64,000 nucleotides of DNA, taken from contig JACGCK010000087.1 in assembly GCA_014925825.1 (NCBI GenBank), forward strand, positions 124,001 through 188,000, in the 5' to 3' direction. This DNA is from Pholiota molesta. Lineage: Eukaryota; Basidiomycota; Agaricomycetes; Agaricales; Strophariaceae. The notes under the pieces are model-generated. The model ran no database searches, was not told where the DNA came from, and worked only from the letters and a program-made list of their open reading frames with translations. Position 1 is the stretch's first letter. Every line of letters begins with the position of its first letter. Shown here in pieces: positions 1 to 10,978 of this stretch. The translations under genes were made by a program, and so were the position numbers.

Positions 1-23
1 TACAAGTAGCCCACAGTACCACT

Positions 24-1710
24 ATGGCCCACGAACTCTCCAAACAGTTCAACGCGCTCCCGCAAAGCAAGGGCCCAGCCGGAACATGGCACTTCGACCT
101 GCGTTACAACCCACTCGAGCCTGGCCCGTGCCACGTCCTCATCCTCCTCCAGCCCAGCAGCGGCGTCATCCACGTCGAGCGCCTCCCCATCGGCCTGCCC
201 TCCAGCGAGAGCGGCATCGAGTTCTTCCCGGAGTCGGGCAAGGAAGCCGCGCCCGAGATCGCGAGAGCCATCCTCCACGTCTTCGTGAACAGGCTCAACA
301 GGAGCGAGACGCTGGACTCGCCGGGGCTGACCACGCCCGCCCCTTCGCGATTGACCACGCGCGACAGGGATCTGGCGCCTGCCGTCGGCTGGGAGTTCAA
401 GAACCTCAGCGTACGCCCTACCGACCTCTATCGCATTGGCCTGTGCACCCCCACCGTCGACCAGCTCACGAACACGCGCTTCGATGGCGTATTCAAGACC
501 ATGAAAAAGGAGGCAGGCTACAAGGGCGCCGACGCCGCCGCTATCCCCGCCCCAGAGTCCATCGGCCTGTGGAACTTCAAGCTCGACCCCGTCCGCCCCG
601 ACAACACCCCCGGCCTCTTCAAAGAGCACGTCAAATACCTGCAGCTGAAGTACAACAGCTCCCGACCCCCCGCCAAGGAGGGCTCCGTCGACATGCGGAA
701 GCAGCTATCGTACCTCATCAGCGTGCTCGAAGAGGACCCGGACTCCGAGCTCGTCAAAGCCGACGCAGACGACGGCGACGCCGCCGAGGCGCTCGACTAC
801 GCGCTCCGCCTCTACGTCGGCCTCGCGTGCGCGCGGAACCGCACGCTCGCGCGCTACTACGCCGTGCAGGCCGCGACGCTCCCCTCCACCACGCCCGACG
901 TCCGCGCGACCGCGCACAGCGTCCTCCTCGACTGGCACATCACCGCGTCGCAGACCGACTTCCGGAAGCGGTACATGTACGCCGCGTGCCACCACGCGAA
1001 CGTCGCCGCGGGCATCTGCCGCCGCCTGCACGCGCCCGGGAGCGCGGCGCCCCCCGCGACGCCCGCGGTGCTCTGGTTCATGAAGGAGCTGTTCGAGCGC
1101 GAGGCGAAGACTGCGCTGGATCTGAAGGTGTTCTTCAAGGATGCTATGTGGGCGATGGCCGAGCGGACGAAGCAGCTGAGAGGCGGGCAGGAGAAGATGC
1201 AGGCCAAGAAACTGAAAGCGCCCCTCCGATACCGATGCGCGGCTGTGGGATGCGGCGTCGAAGCTGATCGAGGCAAGATGCTAGCCCAATGTGAGCATTC
1301 TGTCTTATCCTTATTATATTTTTCCTCAACCCTCTTACTGATATCAATGATTGAATTTCCAAGGCGCCGGCAAGTGCGACGCAGACAAAAAACCAAGCTA
1401 CTGCAGCAAAGAATGCCAGAAGAGCGACTGGAAGAACCACAAACCCTACTGCTACCCCGGCGCCGAGTGCTCCGTCATCGACGACGGGTCCTCTTCCCTT
1501 GCCTCTGTGAACCCCGCGGTGGAGCCCATCAAATCCGGCTCGGGCGCTCTGCAGGTCCCGATCACGCTTGCCGATGGATCGATGCGCTACGTGAGCTCCT
1601 CGACGCTCGACGCGGCTGGGCTGAAGGAGTTGAGGGATCTCGCTCAGGAGAACCTGACGAGCTTCGGGGCGACGCCGATGTCGATGTCGATCGCGATGAA
1701 CCGCATGTAG
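24..1710 (+). CDS. MYND-type zinc-finger protein (paralogue A)
   Basis: The two exons are 24-1290 and 1364-1710 (73-nt intron) and join in frame to give 537 aa. The MYND zinc finger lies in the C-terminal third. Its first cysteines are in RYRCAAVGCGVE. The intron splits a Cys codon just before AGKCDADKKPSYCSKECQK and the closing DWKNHKPYC. The ~400 residues before it are soluble, have no domain I recognise, and carry motifs such as WHFDLRYNPLEPGP. MYND fingers usually bind proline-rich partner peptides, so a protein-interaction role is inferred. A paralogue with the same architecture and the same intron position lies at 32508-34215 on the other strand. The start is the first ATG of the long open frame. 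Very high GC produces long false frames on both strands here. Confidence 0.85.
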
Positions 1711-1864
1711 TCAGTTGCAATGGCTTTAGGCATGCAACATGGTTATTTTGTCAGAAGGCTTTCAGAGAAAAATTAATTCTTGGAGTGGGGGTCACATTGA
1801 TAGCGCAAAAATACACGATGATATAAATATAATTCCAAACTCAAGCGGATTCTTTCCAATCGAT

Positions 1865-4260
1865 TCAATTGGCACCAACAGGCCGCACGAGGAGCGGCAT
1901 CTGATTCTCCTGTTTTCCCCCCGCTGTCACTAAAACGGGGCGCAGAACGATGCTCGTTTTCTTCACGATATCACTCGCTGGAACTGCTAGATCAAATTCA
2001 AAGGCCCTTATCAGCGTGAATAGTAAGGCTTTCGTCCTACAATTCGAAGTATCAGCAATAGCGCTACCCGAAGAGTTAATTATAACGAATATAAATCCAG
2101 AGACTTACTCCACAAGCGAGAAACGATATCCGATGCAGGCTTTAGGACCCCCGTTGAAGGTCATCATGTTTCCCCAGATGCCAGGGATGTTGGAGACAGC
2201 TTCGGGGATATTTTGCCACCTCTCTGGTCTGTAGCGTGATTAAAAACAATTTAGTGAGTTTGAATTATTGGAGACTTTTAGTGGAAAGGAACAAACTTGA
2301 ATTCCAAGGCATCTTCTCCCCACAGATGCTTGGCTCTGTTGATCGCAAGAATGGGTATCATGACGATTTGCCCTTCTTTTATTCTACCGGCCCTAACCGT
2401 CAGCAGGAGTTAGGAGGATGGTAAACTAAATCAGACACACGTTATCGTATGATGCTTCCTGCCCTTCTTATCAGTATATGGCTCGCTGAGGGGTACCACA
2501 TCGTCTCTCTTAGCAACCCTCATCGTAGTTGGAACGGGCGCGTGTACGCGTAATGTCTCCCGCACTACCGCGTCAAGGTAAGGCAGGCTGTTCAGCTCGT
2601 CCATTGTCGGATTGTCGGTTGATACACTCGTCAGTTCTGCGCGGAGTTTATCTTGGCTATCGCGATCCTGAGTGAGCGCGAAAAGCGCCCATGTTGTTGC
2701 CACACTAGAAAAGTGGAATTTAATGAACGCCCATAAATCTGATTCGGCCACATCAGAATAAGTCCTACCTTGTCGTTTCGTGTCCGGCAACCATGAAGGT
2801 GGGTATTTCTACCAATACACAGCCATTCAGGTATGAATTGGGTTTTCAAAATAAGCCCAAGACACTTACGGGCTAGAACATCTTTGTCGCTGAGTCGTTG
2901 GTTTTCCGGCAAGTCGGTCGTAGAGTTGGCACGAACTAAAATCGAAAGAATATCTCGTGCTTGCGTTGACTTCGTATCCAGGTCCTGCTTTGCATTCGCA
3001 GCTTTGCTTTCAGCGAGTAGCTGTGAGCCAATTCGAAGCATCGTGTCGCTGGCCAGCTTGGTTTCTTTATCCCTGGTGCACGCTGGATAACGGTCGCGCG
3101 GCGTGTTATTGCTCTAGTTGGCCTGCGTTGTTCAAGATCACTTACGAGAATCTTAGCATCGGAACCAGTCCTCTGATCCTCCGATGAAACTCGTGGTTGA
3201 GCTGGTTCTGAACATGACCGCGAACGCTTCACTGAGCTCGTTTTTCTCCGGAGAATCGGTCAAAGAGTCGAAATTATAGTTGAACCCTGCAATGTATATT
3301 ATTGGCCAGGTCATGAAATCGATTATAAGAACACAAACCTGCGAGCCCGATAATGTCGAGTGTCGTACGGCTCAGCCAAGACAGGGCATCGATCTTTGCG
3401 GGGCCCTCGTAATCTTTTGTCTGTTTCGAAATTTCTTCAGTCCATCTGTCACGTAGCTTGTAAAAGACAGACTTGTAAGTGCCTGTAAATGTTAAAATAC
3501 TTTGAAGACAACCTACCTGAATGGACTTTTCGACCAATATTTCAGTGAGTCCTCGTATCTGCTGGGGTCCAAAAGCAGGATTCTAACACAATCATCTTCC
3601 AATTGATAATTCAAAGTAAGAACAAAAAAACGCACGAGGAGTTTACGCTTCATGTATCCTTGACATCAGCTTCATGCCATAGAAAAGAATCCAAATCCAA
3701 TATGTACCTGCTTTTTATGCTCCTCTCCTTCCACCAGGAGAACACCTTCGCCGAGGGCACGTTTGATTTCATATACCGCAGCTGCAGGCTTCTCATATGT
3801 CTGGGCGTCGACCAAAAAATGGTTTATGGCTTTAAGATCTGTCGTATAGAGCCTTGATACCTAACGCAATGAACATAGTGCCACTGGGTAGTCAAGCTCA
3901 AGGCCGAATGAATGGATAGGACCCGTGCTCACCCCAAGAAGACCTTTGTATGTGATCGTCGTTCCATACTCCTCCGTCCACTTCTCCTGAATGGCTGAGC
4001 TTTCCTAAGGGTGCAGATGAGCGCTTGCACGTACTTATCCGACAAGACATATAATATTGACAGCTTACCCCACTGAAGAGCTCCTTGAAGTTCCCGAAGA
4101 TGATACTCTTGTTCGGTGGCCCAGGGAGGTCACGCAGAGGAGAGGTCAACTCGCCATACACCAGGCTCACCACCTTGTACACGCAGTAAAGCACAAGCGC
4201 GCCTCCCAGTGCCACTGCTGGCCGCTCGATGGGCCATACGAAATCTGAGAATGGAGTCAT
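1865..4260 (-). CDS. Cytochrome P450 monooxygenase, basidiomycete type, one apparent frame break
   Basis: Read from 4260, thirteen exons give a nearly complete P450 of about 546 aa: 4260-4069, 4004-3933, 3860-3708, 3647-3636 (12-nt microexon, RKLL), 3582-3517, 3456-3339, 3286-3146, 3072-2870, 2808-2769, 2704-2441, 2383-2297, 2228-2109, 2036-1865. The N-terminus has a membrane anchor followed by LRDLPGPPN. The I-helix oxygen-binding motif is AGHETTS, the K-helix ExxR is ETLR, then PERW, and the haem loop is [10 protein letters not shown] with the Cys thiolate ligand. The protein should be an ER-anchored haem monooxygenase; its substrate is unknown. The total coding length is one base short of a multiple of three. 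Exon 7 needs a shift near 3176-3186, where SFIGG should run into [10 protein letters not shown], so this is either a pseudogene or a consensus error. The conserved segments resemble the large CYP512/CYP5144-like groups of Agaricomycetes, a family guess only. Confidence 0.85.
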
Positions 4261-4323
4261 AGGTTTCGCTGGAATTATTCGTTCTGTTGAATGATCGATC
4301 CGTTTAGAGAGAATCAGTAAGGA

Positions 4324-5124
4324 GGAATTTCTTTCTTCAAAACAATGGGCTAGCTCTCACCAGTTACTTGTAAGTCGAGCTTCGAAGCTTCTGAGTTTAT
4401 ATGGGCCTTTTGGCTGCATGTGAATTCTGATTGTTATCAGTTCATGTTAGTCTCCTAAAGCAGAATCCAGTATGATGATGATGATGATGATGATGAGTCG
4501 ATCAACTATCAAGTTCATGCCATCTGCGTTTGACTGTGTTTTCCGAGTGTCGACGTCGCGTAGCGTACTGTGCGGCGTGCGCGACGGATACGTCACAGCC
4601 GTGCGCATTGCATAGATACATATCAGTGGTCCTCACGCCCCCTCCAAAAAACGAGCGCAAAAACAGGAAAGAGATTCGTATTCCAACCGTCGTGTGTAGA
4701 TACTGTGTAAATGGAATTCCTTTCTTCAAAACAATGGGCTAGCTCTCACCAGTTACCAGTTACTTGTAAGTCGAGCTTCGAAGCTTCTAAGTTTATATGG
4801 GCCTTTTGGCTGCATGTGAATTCTGATTGTTATCAGTTCATGTTAGTCTCCTAAAGCAGAATCCAGTATGATGATGATGATGATGATGAGTCGATCAACT
4901 ATCAAGTTCATGCCATCTGCGTTTGACTGTGTTTTCCGAGTGTCGACGTCGCGTAGCGCACTGTGCGGCGTGCGCGACGATACGTCACAGCCGTGCGCAT
5001 TGCATAGATACAACCGTGCGCATCGCGTAGACACATATCAGTGGTCCCCACTCCCCCTCCAAAAAACGAGCACAAGAAAAGAAAAGCGATTCGTATTCCA
5101 ACCGTCGTGTGTAGATACTGTGTA
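4324..5124. repeat. Tandem duplication, two ~390-bp copies
   Basis: Copy 1 (4324-4712) and copy 2 (4713-5124) are near-identical and head to tail with a period of 389 bp. Both contain a GAT microsatellite (around 4470-4496 and 4867-4888) that differs in length. Copy 2 also has a small internal duplication (CCAGTTA near 4756) and an extra ~23 bp near 5011. I see no gene in it. It lies immediately upstream of the P450 start and may carry part of that promoter. Confidence 0.9.
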
Positions 5125-5692
5125 ACACACGAAACTCGTCATGGGCAGTAAGTGCACATGAGTATGACCCTATCTATGATAATGATACACATTAAATAAA
5201 AATGGAAACAACAGACACGATATGCAGTGTAGTATATACTGTAGACATGAGAAGAGAAGGAAAAAAGACGTGAGGATTAAACCGAGCTTGCAACCAAGAG
5301 AGAGACAGAGAGAGAAGATAAATCGGGGTCATATGGATGAAATAATAATGATAAGCACGAGAGAATGAAAATATACAATGCCATGAACGATCCCAGAGTC
5401 AAAACAAGTCTAGAAAATCCCCGCGGCGCGTTTCCGCGGGGTTGAACATCGCTCTGGGACGAACAGGAAGGGGGGGAATAAAGTCATCGTCAAGTCGTAG
5501 GTGGGGTCATCATAATAAAAATATCGTCGTAAATCCGTACGTCGTCACGGGGGCCATTGAAGTCTTGACACGACGCAAATCCAAGGAGAGGAGAAGGCCA
5601 TGAGAATATTTTCAAGGGCATTTTGGTTCGAAAGCGTTGATGCATTGAGCGGTCGTCGAGGATGAGCGCGTCGAGGGTGAGGGTGAGCGGGC
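5125..5692. other. Intergenic 3' flank
   Basis: Purine-rich and AT-rich sequence between the tandem duplication and the 3' end of the PP1 regulatory gene. It probably holds that gene's 3' UTR. One short GC hairpin (CCGCGG...CCGCGG) is visible around 5420-5438. I see no gene. Confidence 0.6.
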
Positions 5693-8375
5693 TTACAGCA
5701 GCACAGGCGTCGGACTAACCACACCAACCGCCGGCGGCGGCGCCAGCCCGAGCCTCGAAATCGTCGGCGTCAGCGAGCCGCTCCGGTTCAGCGCGATATC
5801 GTCCATGCTCGACGAGCGCGACGGCGACGACGACGACGACGAACCCCACAGCAGATCGTGCTGGTGCCCGTGCCCGTCCGCCGCCGCCGCCTGGAGGTGC
5901 GGCGAGAAGGAGTGGCCGGACAGGAACTCCTCGATGTCCGACGCGGAGTGCGTGCGCGGCAGCTCGGACGCGTCCGCGTCGAGCGCGGAGCCCGGGCCGG
6001 TGAAGAAGCAGAATCTAACGACGAAAGATAATTGGTGAGTGCTCGATGCGCGTGAGGAGGACGGCGGACACAACGTACTTGTTCAAAAAGTACCGGTAGT
6101 GCGTCTCCGGACTCATACCCGCCTCCTCCAAAAACTCCGTCGGCGACGGCGACGGCGTGCTCTCCCTCGACGACGACGGCGTCACCATCGACGGCGTCGA
6201 CAGCTCGCTGCTGTCCGCGTACTCCGACGGGCTCAGCAGGTCGTTGTCCGCACCATCCCTCCTGCACGCAGCATCCATCGGGGGGAACGAATTATACCGC
6301 CCCGGCGGCGACGACACCGGCGGCAGCCCACTCCGCGAAAGAGAAAACGGCGACTGCGGCGTCCCGGGGGGCGTGCGCCTGAACGCCCCAGGCAGGCCGG
6401 ACGGCAGCCCCATATCAAAGTACCCTCCCCGCTGGTGATGCCGCCCGCGCGCGTGCTGCGGCGGGAGCGGCGAGTCCATCTCTGCGGTCAGCGGCCGGGG
6501 GCTCACGAGCCGGAACGCGTCCTCGCCCAGATCCCGCGGCGACCCCAGCGTCTTCCCTGCCGCTGGTGTATGCTGCTGCTGCGCGGCGGGCGGGCGGCGG
6601 AACGCGTACGGGTCGGAGGGGCTCTTCTGCGGCCACGGAACCGCGCTCGACGTCCCAGAGAGCGGGAACGACTGCGTGCGGCTGTGCGCCGCATACGCGT
6701 GGTGCAGCGCATCCGGGTTCCACGGGCGCTTCAGCGACGCCGCGAAGTCGTAGCGCGCCGCGAAGGAGGACGACGTGCGGAACGAGGGCGTCCCGTCTGG
6801 GTCCACCGACGACGCCGCGGAGTGCTGGTGCGCGCCGCCCCGGCCTGAGCCGCTGCTCCAGGACGCGAAGGAGGAGGAGGAGGAGGTGGGGGTGGAGAAG
6901 GAGGACGGCGACTGCTGGGCGACGTTGAACGCGGGTCCGGTGCGGTCCTTGGGGTTGACGACCTTCTCGAGCTTGCTCCTGAGGTCCATCATATCCGTCG
7001 ACGCTTCATCATCTGAAAGGGTCGTGGGTCGCTTTGGCGGCGGCGCGACCGATGGCTCCTCCACTTTGGTCTTGGCGAAAGTGACTAGATAGTTCTGTCC
7101 CCCGTTGTTATCCCACATCTCCCTGCCCCCAATGGAATACTTCACCGCTAACAACAGCGTCTTACCCTCGATCCGCGCCAGCAAGTCGTTCAGCCGAATC
7201 GCAAAGCCGAAGCGGTCAAACTGCGGCGACGGCGAGTCCAGGTACTTGCCGATGACCTCGCTGGTCGTCTGCCACGCGTCGAAGGTGAAGCGCACCGCGA
7301 CGCACTTCGCGAACGCCAAGTTGCGCACGCGCACCGTGCCGAGGATGCTCGCGCCGTCCGGCGCCAGGCACAGCGCCTCCAGCGCCACCTCGTCCGTGCA
7401 TCCCGCGCGCCGCGCAGGCATGTTCGCGACCTGCATGACGAGCTTCTTCTTCGGCACGCGCCTGCCGTCGCCCCCCTCGCCCGCCTGGTCCGTCCCGAAG
7501 ATGAAGCGCGGGAAGTCGCTGTCCGTCCCGCTCGTGTCGTCCGTCGGGCTGCCGTCGCGCGACACGGCGAGCGGCTTCTGCTCGGAGAGGAAGAGCTTGA
7601 CGTGCTCGAGCTTCGCGTCGAAGTGCACGGCCTTGCTCGTCGGCGTCGTCGGCTCGCTCTTGCTTGTTGGCGACATTGTGATCACAGACAGGTTGTCGCT
7701 GCGCGAGAGCGACCGCGAGGACTTGAGGGACGACTTGACCACCTGACCGGACTTCTTTCGTATCATCCTTGCCTCCCCGTAGGTCTCGCACAAGGCGGAA
7801 GCGGACTGCGAACCAGACTGGTATGTGGACGACTCGGAGGAATGTGAGACATGCGTGCTCTCCGAGATGTTTCGCGAGGCAGAGCGGAGGGGCATCCCGG
7901 GGGTGTAGAGCAGCGGCCGGGATTGCATTACCTGGGGCGCATCGACCGGCTTGGAGGGGAATATGTGTGGCTGAGAAGAAGACGAGACAAGGGTCAGAGT
8001 GGGCATCGGCGTCGACAGTTCAGGGGGGCAAACGACCCCGTTAGCGCGGACGCCGCGCACCCGCCTTGTCCGAATCGTCGGCCGCATCTCGTCTGAAGAT
8101 GGGCTCGAGCTCGAGCTGATGTCTGAGTCGTTGGCGGGAGGGGCGACCATCGTCACCGTTGAACTGGAACTCGAGGCGGACGACAATGAGGGGGATGACG
8201 CGGAGGCGCGCATAGGTAGAGACTTGGACAGGGAAGAGCAGTGGGCGGGGCGCGAGGACGATATCCGGCGAGGAATGAGGGGGAGAGGAGCGCCAGCCGT
8301 GTTGGAGCTGGGCGAGAATCGACGATCTTGTGGTTGGGCCATCCTAGAGGACTGGACGGTCATCGTCGCGATCAT
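5693..8375 (-). CDS. Glycogen-targeting regulatory subunit of protein phosphatase 1 (CBM21)
   Basis: The two exons 8375-6079 and 6014-5693 (64-nt intron) give 872 aa in frame. The long Ser/Pro-rich N-terminus is low complexity. A PP1-docking RVxF motif is visible as KAVHF just before the central domain. The central domain matches a CBM21 starch/glycogen-binding module: VAVRFTFDAWQTTSEV, then FAIRLNDLL, then the WDNNGGQNY signature. RVxF followed by CBM21 is the arrangement of yeast Gac1/Pig1 and mammalian G-subunits, which bring PP1 to glycogen to activate glycogen synthase. The C-terminal tail is disordered. The start could also be the Met 11 codons downstream (MAQPQ). Very GC-rich coding sequence creates long antisense frames, which I discount. 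Confidence 0.88.
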
Positions 8376-9506
8376 CTAATCCCCGCTGGTATGGGGGACA
8401 GAAACTTTCTTCTGCGGGATGAGCAGGGCGGCTGACGAAAAAAAAATTGACAGGCTTACTGATGAATATCAAGCAAGGGCGGGCGTGCGTCCCTAATAAA
8501 CAGACCGATATGCAACGCGCGTAGTTATGATAAGGCCCTGGTTGCGGCGCAGACTAGAGTAGTCCTGAAATATGAAACTACGCGGATAAGAAAAATCTGA
8601 CGAAAAAAGTGAGATAGGCAGTCGGTGTTTCGTTCATTTTTAGGCACGGCGCGCACATATTATGATTCTCCTTTCGGGCCAGGGGAGATTGAGGACACAG
8701 AGACGGCAGGAGTGGTATATATACGTTAAAAAATGCAGTCCAGACAGCGTACCGATTCTTGGAAAGAAGAATGAGGGTGGTCCACAAAATGGCAGGGGCT
8801 GTGGAGGAAAGGCGAGAGCGGTGGACCGAGGCGAGGGGCGTATATTTAAAAGTCCAGCCAAGCCTATTTTTGGCATGCAACCGGACGCGCTTCCTATTTG
8901 GGATACGTCTCAAACCTAATCTGAGAAAATTACTGTGAGCTGCCTTGTTCCTGGGCTGCTCCATCGCCCGCTACGGCACACTCTGCCCTCCCTCTAAGCG
9001 CTTTCTTCTGTTTTACCCGCTTCTATATCCACTGTATTCAGATCGCCCAAAGACGCCCTATGCATGGACTCTACAAGGCCAGACGTGGCCAGAATTACCA
9101 TGTATGGCTCCTTATCGATACGACATCCTCTTGCGGTAACCGCTCCCGCTGAGGTCATCGAGGGTCATCGATGATGGTACAAGTTTCCCTTGTCATCCTT
9201 AATCTGCGCCAAAGGCGCAATCGAATCTTCTTCCCGTCAGTCATCATTGCTTATTTTCTCCCCGGTGGGAAAGCTATGATTCAATGGCCGACCGGTGAAA
9301 GAAACCTTGTGCCCAGGTCATTTGAAAGTCTTAGCCCTCGACGCTTGCTTATGTAGGCTTATGTCCACACTTTCTCCTGCTGGATATTTAGTGGAGTTCT
9401 GCTTAAACTTCCATGTTTCTCGATTCCTAGTTGGAATAAAATGCACACGTCCAGTGTTCTGGCAACCATCAGACCTCAGCGCGTCGGCTTTATCAATCGC
9501 ATGCAG
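8376..9506. other. Intergenic region without a recognisable gene
   Basis: About 1.1 kb upstream of the PP1 regulatory gene. It presumably carries that gene's promoter at the 8376 side. Short open frames here are not supported by codon pattern or motifs. Confidence 0.5.
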
Positions 9507-9860
9507 TTACGGGCTTGACACTTTTCTGAGGTTCATTCTGACCACCCTGGCGTCCCTCATCCAACGTTCCCAGTGCTGATCATCGCGCGATAATACCCCA
9601 CAGACTTCTTTGATTCCAAGAACCCGGGTCTCAACGGAACTTCCTTCGAAGAGATTGTACTTAACATCCGCAAGCCTTCTCGACCCGGCATATGTTGTCG
9701 GACTTACCATATATTTCGAGCGCACAACGCGCTGGTCACCGCGGACGTCATACATGACATCGAAAACCTTGTCCAACTCCACCGATGTGTATCTTCCAAT
9801 GATACTTCCCTTCCATGGCAGCGAAACATTTCCACAGAACCCAAACTATTTCTATTCTTA
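9507..9860 (-). pseudogene. Possible gene fragment of unknown family
   Basis: The minus strand reads a protein-like stretch with LPWKGSIIGRYTSVELDK, then FDVMYDVRGDQRVV, then VLGIKEVCGVLSRDD, ending near 9507. It has no upstream ATG in frame (a TAG lies just before it at about 9850), no clear partner exon, and I do not recognise the family. It may be the 3' part of a decayed gene or a chance frame. Confidence 0.2.
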
Positions 9861-10058
9861 ACGCCGCTGCATGACCAGCCGTGATTGAATGCGAACGGTT
9901 AACGGTTAACTCAGAGTCTATCGGCGGCAAGGTCTGGCAGAAGAAGACATACCGCGATATATTTATCACGATAAGCATTCGATGATACATTCAATTGCAG
10001 CGATAACGGTCAGTTACATGAACCCCTGCTCTATAGCCTCTCATAGTCACTGCAGATC

Positions 10059-10258
10059 CAGGCTCCTAAACCAGCCTCTCGTGACGAAAATCCATATCTA
10101 ATCTAAGAACAAATAAGAGACAACAGTAGTAGAGATGAGGATTCTCGTCAGAAGAGGCTGGCAAAGTTTGGATTCGGTGATCGCGGGCATACCGAGTAAC
10201 GCGTAACATAGGACGAACTTGGGAATAAACCAGCCTCATTATATTTCGGTTTGTCAGC
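10059..10258 (+). repeat. Left terminal inverted repeat of the MULE-like element
   Basis: 200 bp, complementary to 10771-10969 with about three differences (near 10106, 10157 and 10214). Confidence 0.92.
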
Positions 10259-10770
10259 ACAGTGTCAAGTTCATCTTCAAGCCTCTGGGTCAGTTTATGG
10301 CAGCTCTGAGGTGCTATACCTGGAAATTGGCAATAGAATCTGGATTTGAAGTTAAAGCAAAGTCAAAGGAGAATCTTGTTTCAATTTTAATGTCTCTATC
10401 ACTGGTTTTAGGCTCTCTGCAAACTTGTTAAATTGTTAATGCATTTGGGTTGCATTTGGGGCTTGTTTTCACTTATGTTTACTGCTATTCAGCTTCCATT
10501 AAATTCTATGGTCAGTTAGAATGAATAAAGCAAGCAAAATTTGAGCAGAACACCCCACACTGGCAGAGACAGGCTCAAGTGACAATGTGCTGTCATTGAA
10601 AAAGTCTGTGCTGTACCATTTTTGGCTGAAAATCTCTAATTTTTCTCATTTTCCTAGTCTCCATTGCTACATCTGCCCAACAATGAAAAGAACTGGACGA
10701 GGCTACATGCATAAAGCAAGTGCGAGGGCAGTTGCTCCAGTCAATCCTGTGACGGAATGATGACTTATGC

Positions 10771-10969
10771 GCTGACAAACCGAAATATAATGAGGCTGGT
10801 TTATTCCCAAGTTCATCCTATGTTACGCGTTACTCGGTATGCCCGCGATCACCGAATCCAAACTTTGCCAGCCTCTCTGACGAGAATCCTCATCTCTACT
10901 ACTGTTGTCTCTTATTTGTTCTCAGATTAGATATGGATTTTCGTCACGAGAGGCTGGTTTAGGAGCCTG
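10771..10969 (-). repeat. Right terminal inverted repeat of the MULE-like element
   Basis: 199 bp, the inverse of 10059-10258, followed directly by the second copy of the 9-bp target duplication. Confidence 0.92.
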
Positions 10970-10978
10970 CTGCAGATC

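Larger units (their letters stand above)
10059..10969. mobile_element. Non-autonomous MULE-like DNA transposon (MITE)
   Basis: A 911-bp element with long terminal inverted repeats: left arm 10059-10258 and right arm 10771-10969. The arms differ at only about three positions. It starts CAGGCTCCTAAACC and ends with the exact complement. It is flanked by a perfect 9-bp direct repeat CTGCAGATC (10050-10058 and 10970-10978). Long arms plus a 9-bp target duplication are typical of the Mutator/MULE superfamily. The ~510-bp interior is AT-rich with no coding frame, so movement would need a transposase supplied from elsewhere. Near-identical arms and an intact target duplication indicate a recent insertion. 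Confidence 0.9.

Noticed and set aside
86..1440. Several long alternative open frames on both strands under the first MYND gene
   Set aside because: They are Arg/Pro-rich shadows caused by very high GC at third positions; only the MYND frame has a family match and a matching intron.
6039..7790. Long open frames antisense to or out of phase with the PP1 regulatory gene
   Set aside because: Composition is Arg/Ala/Gly-rich without motifs, as expected for shadows of a GC-rich gene.
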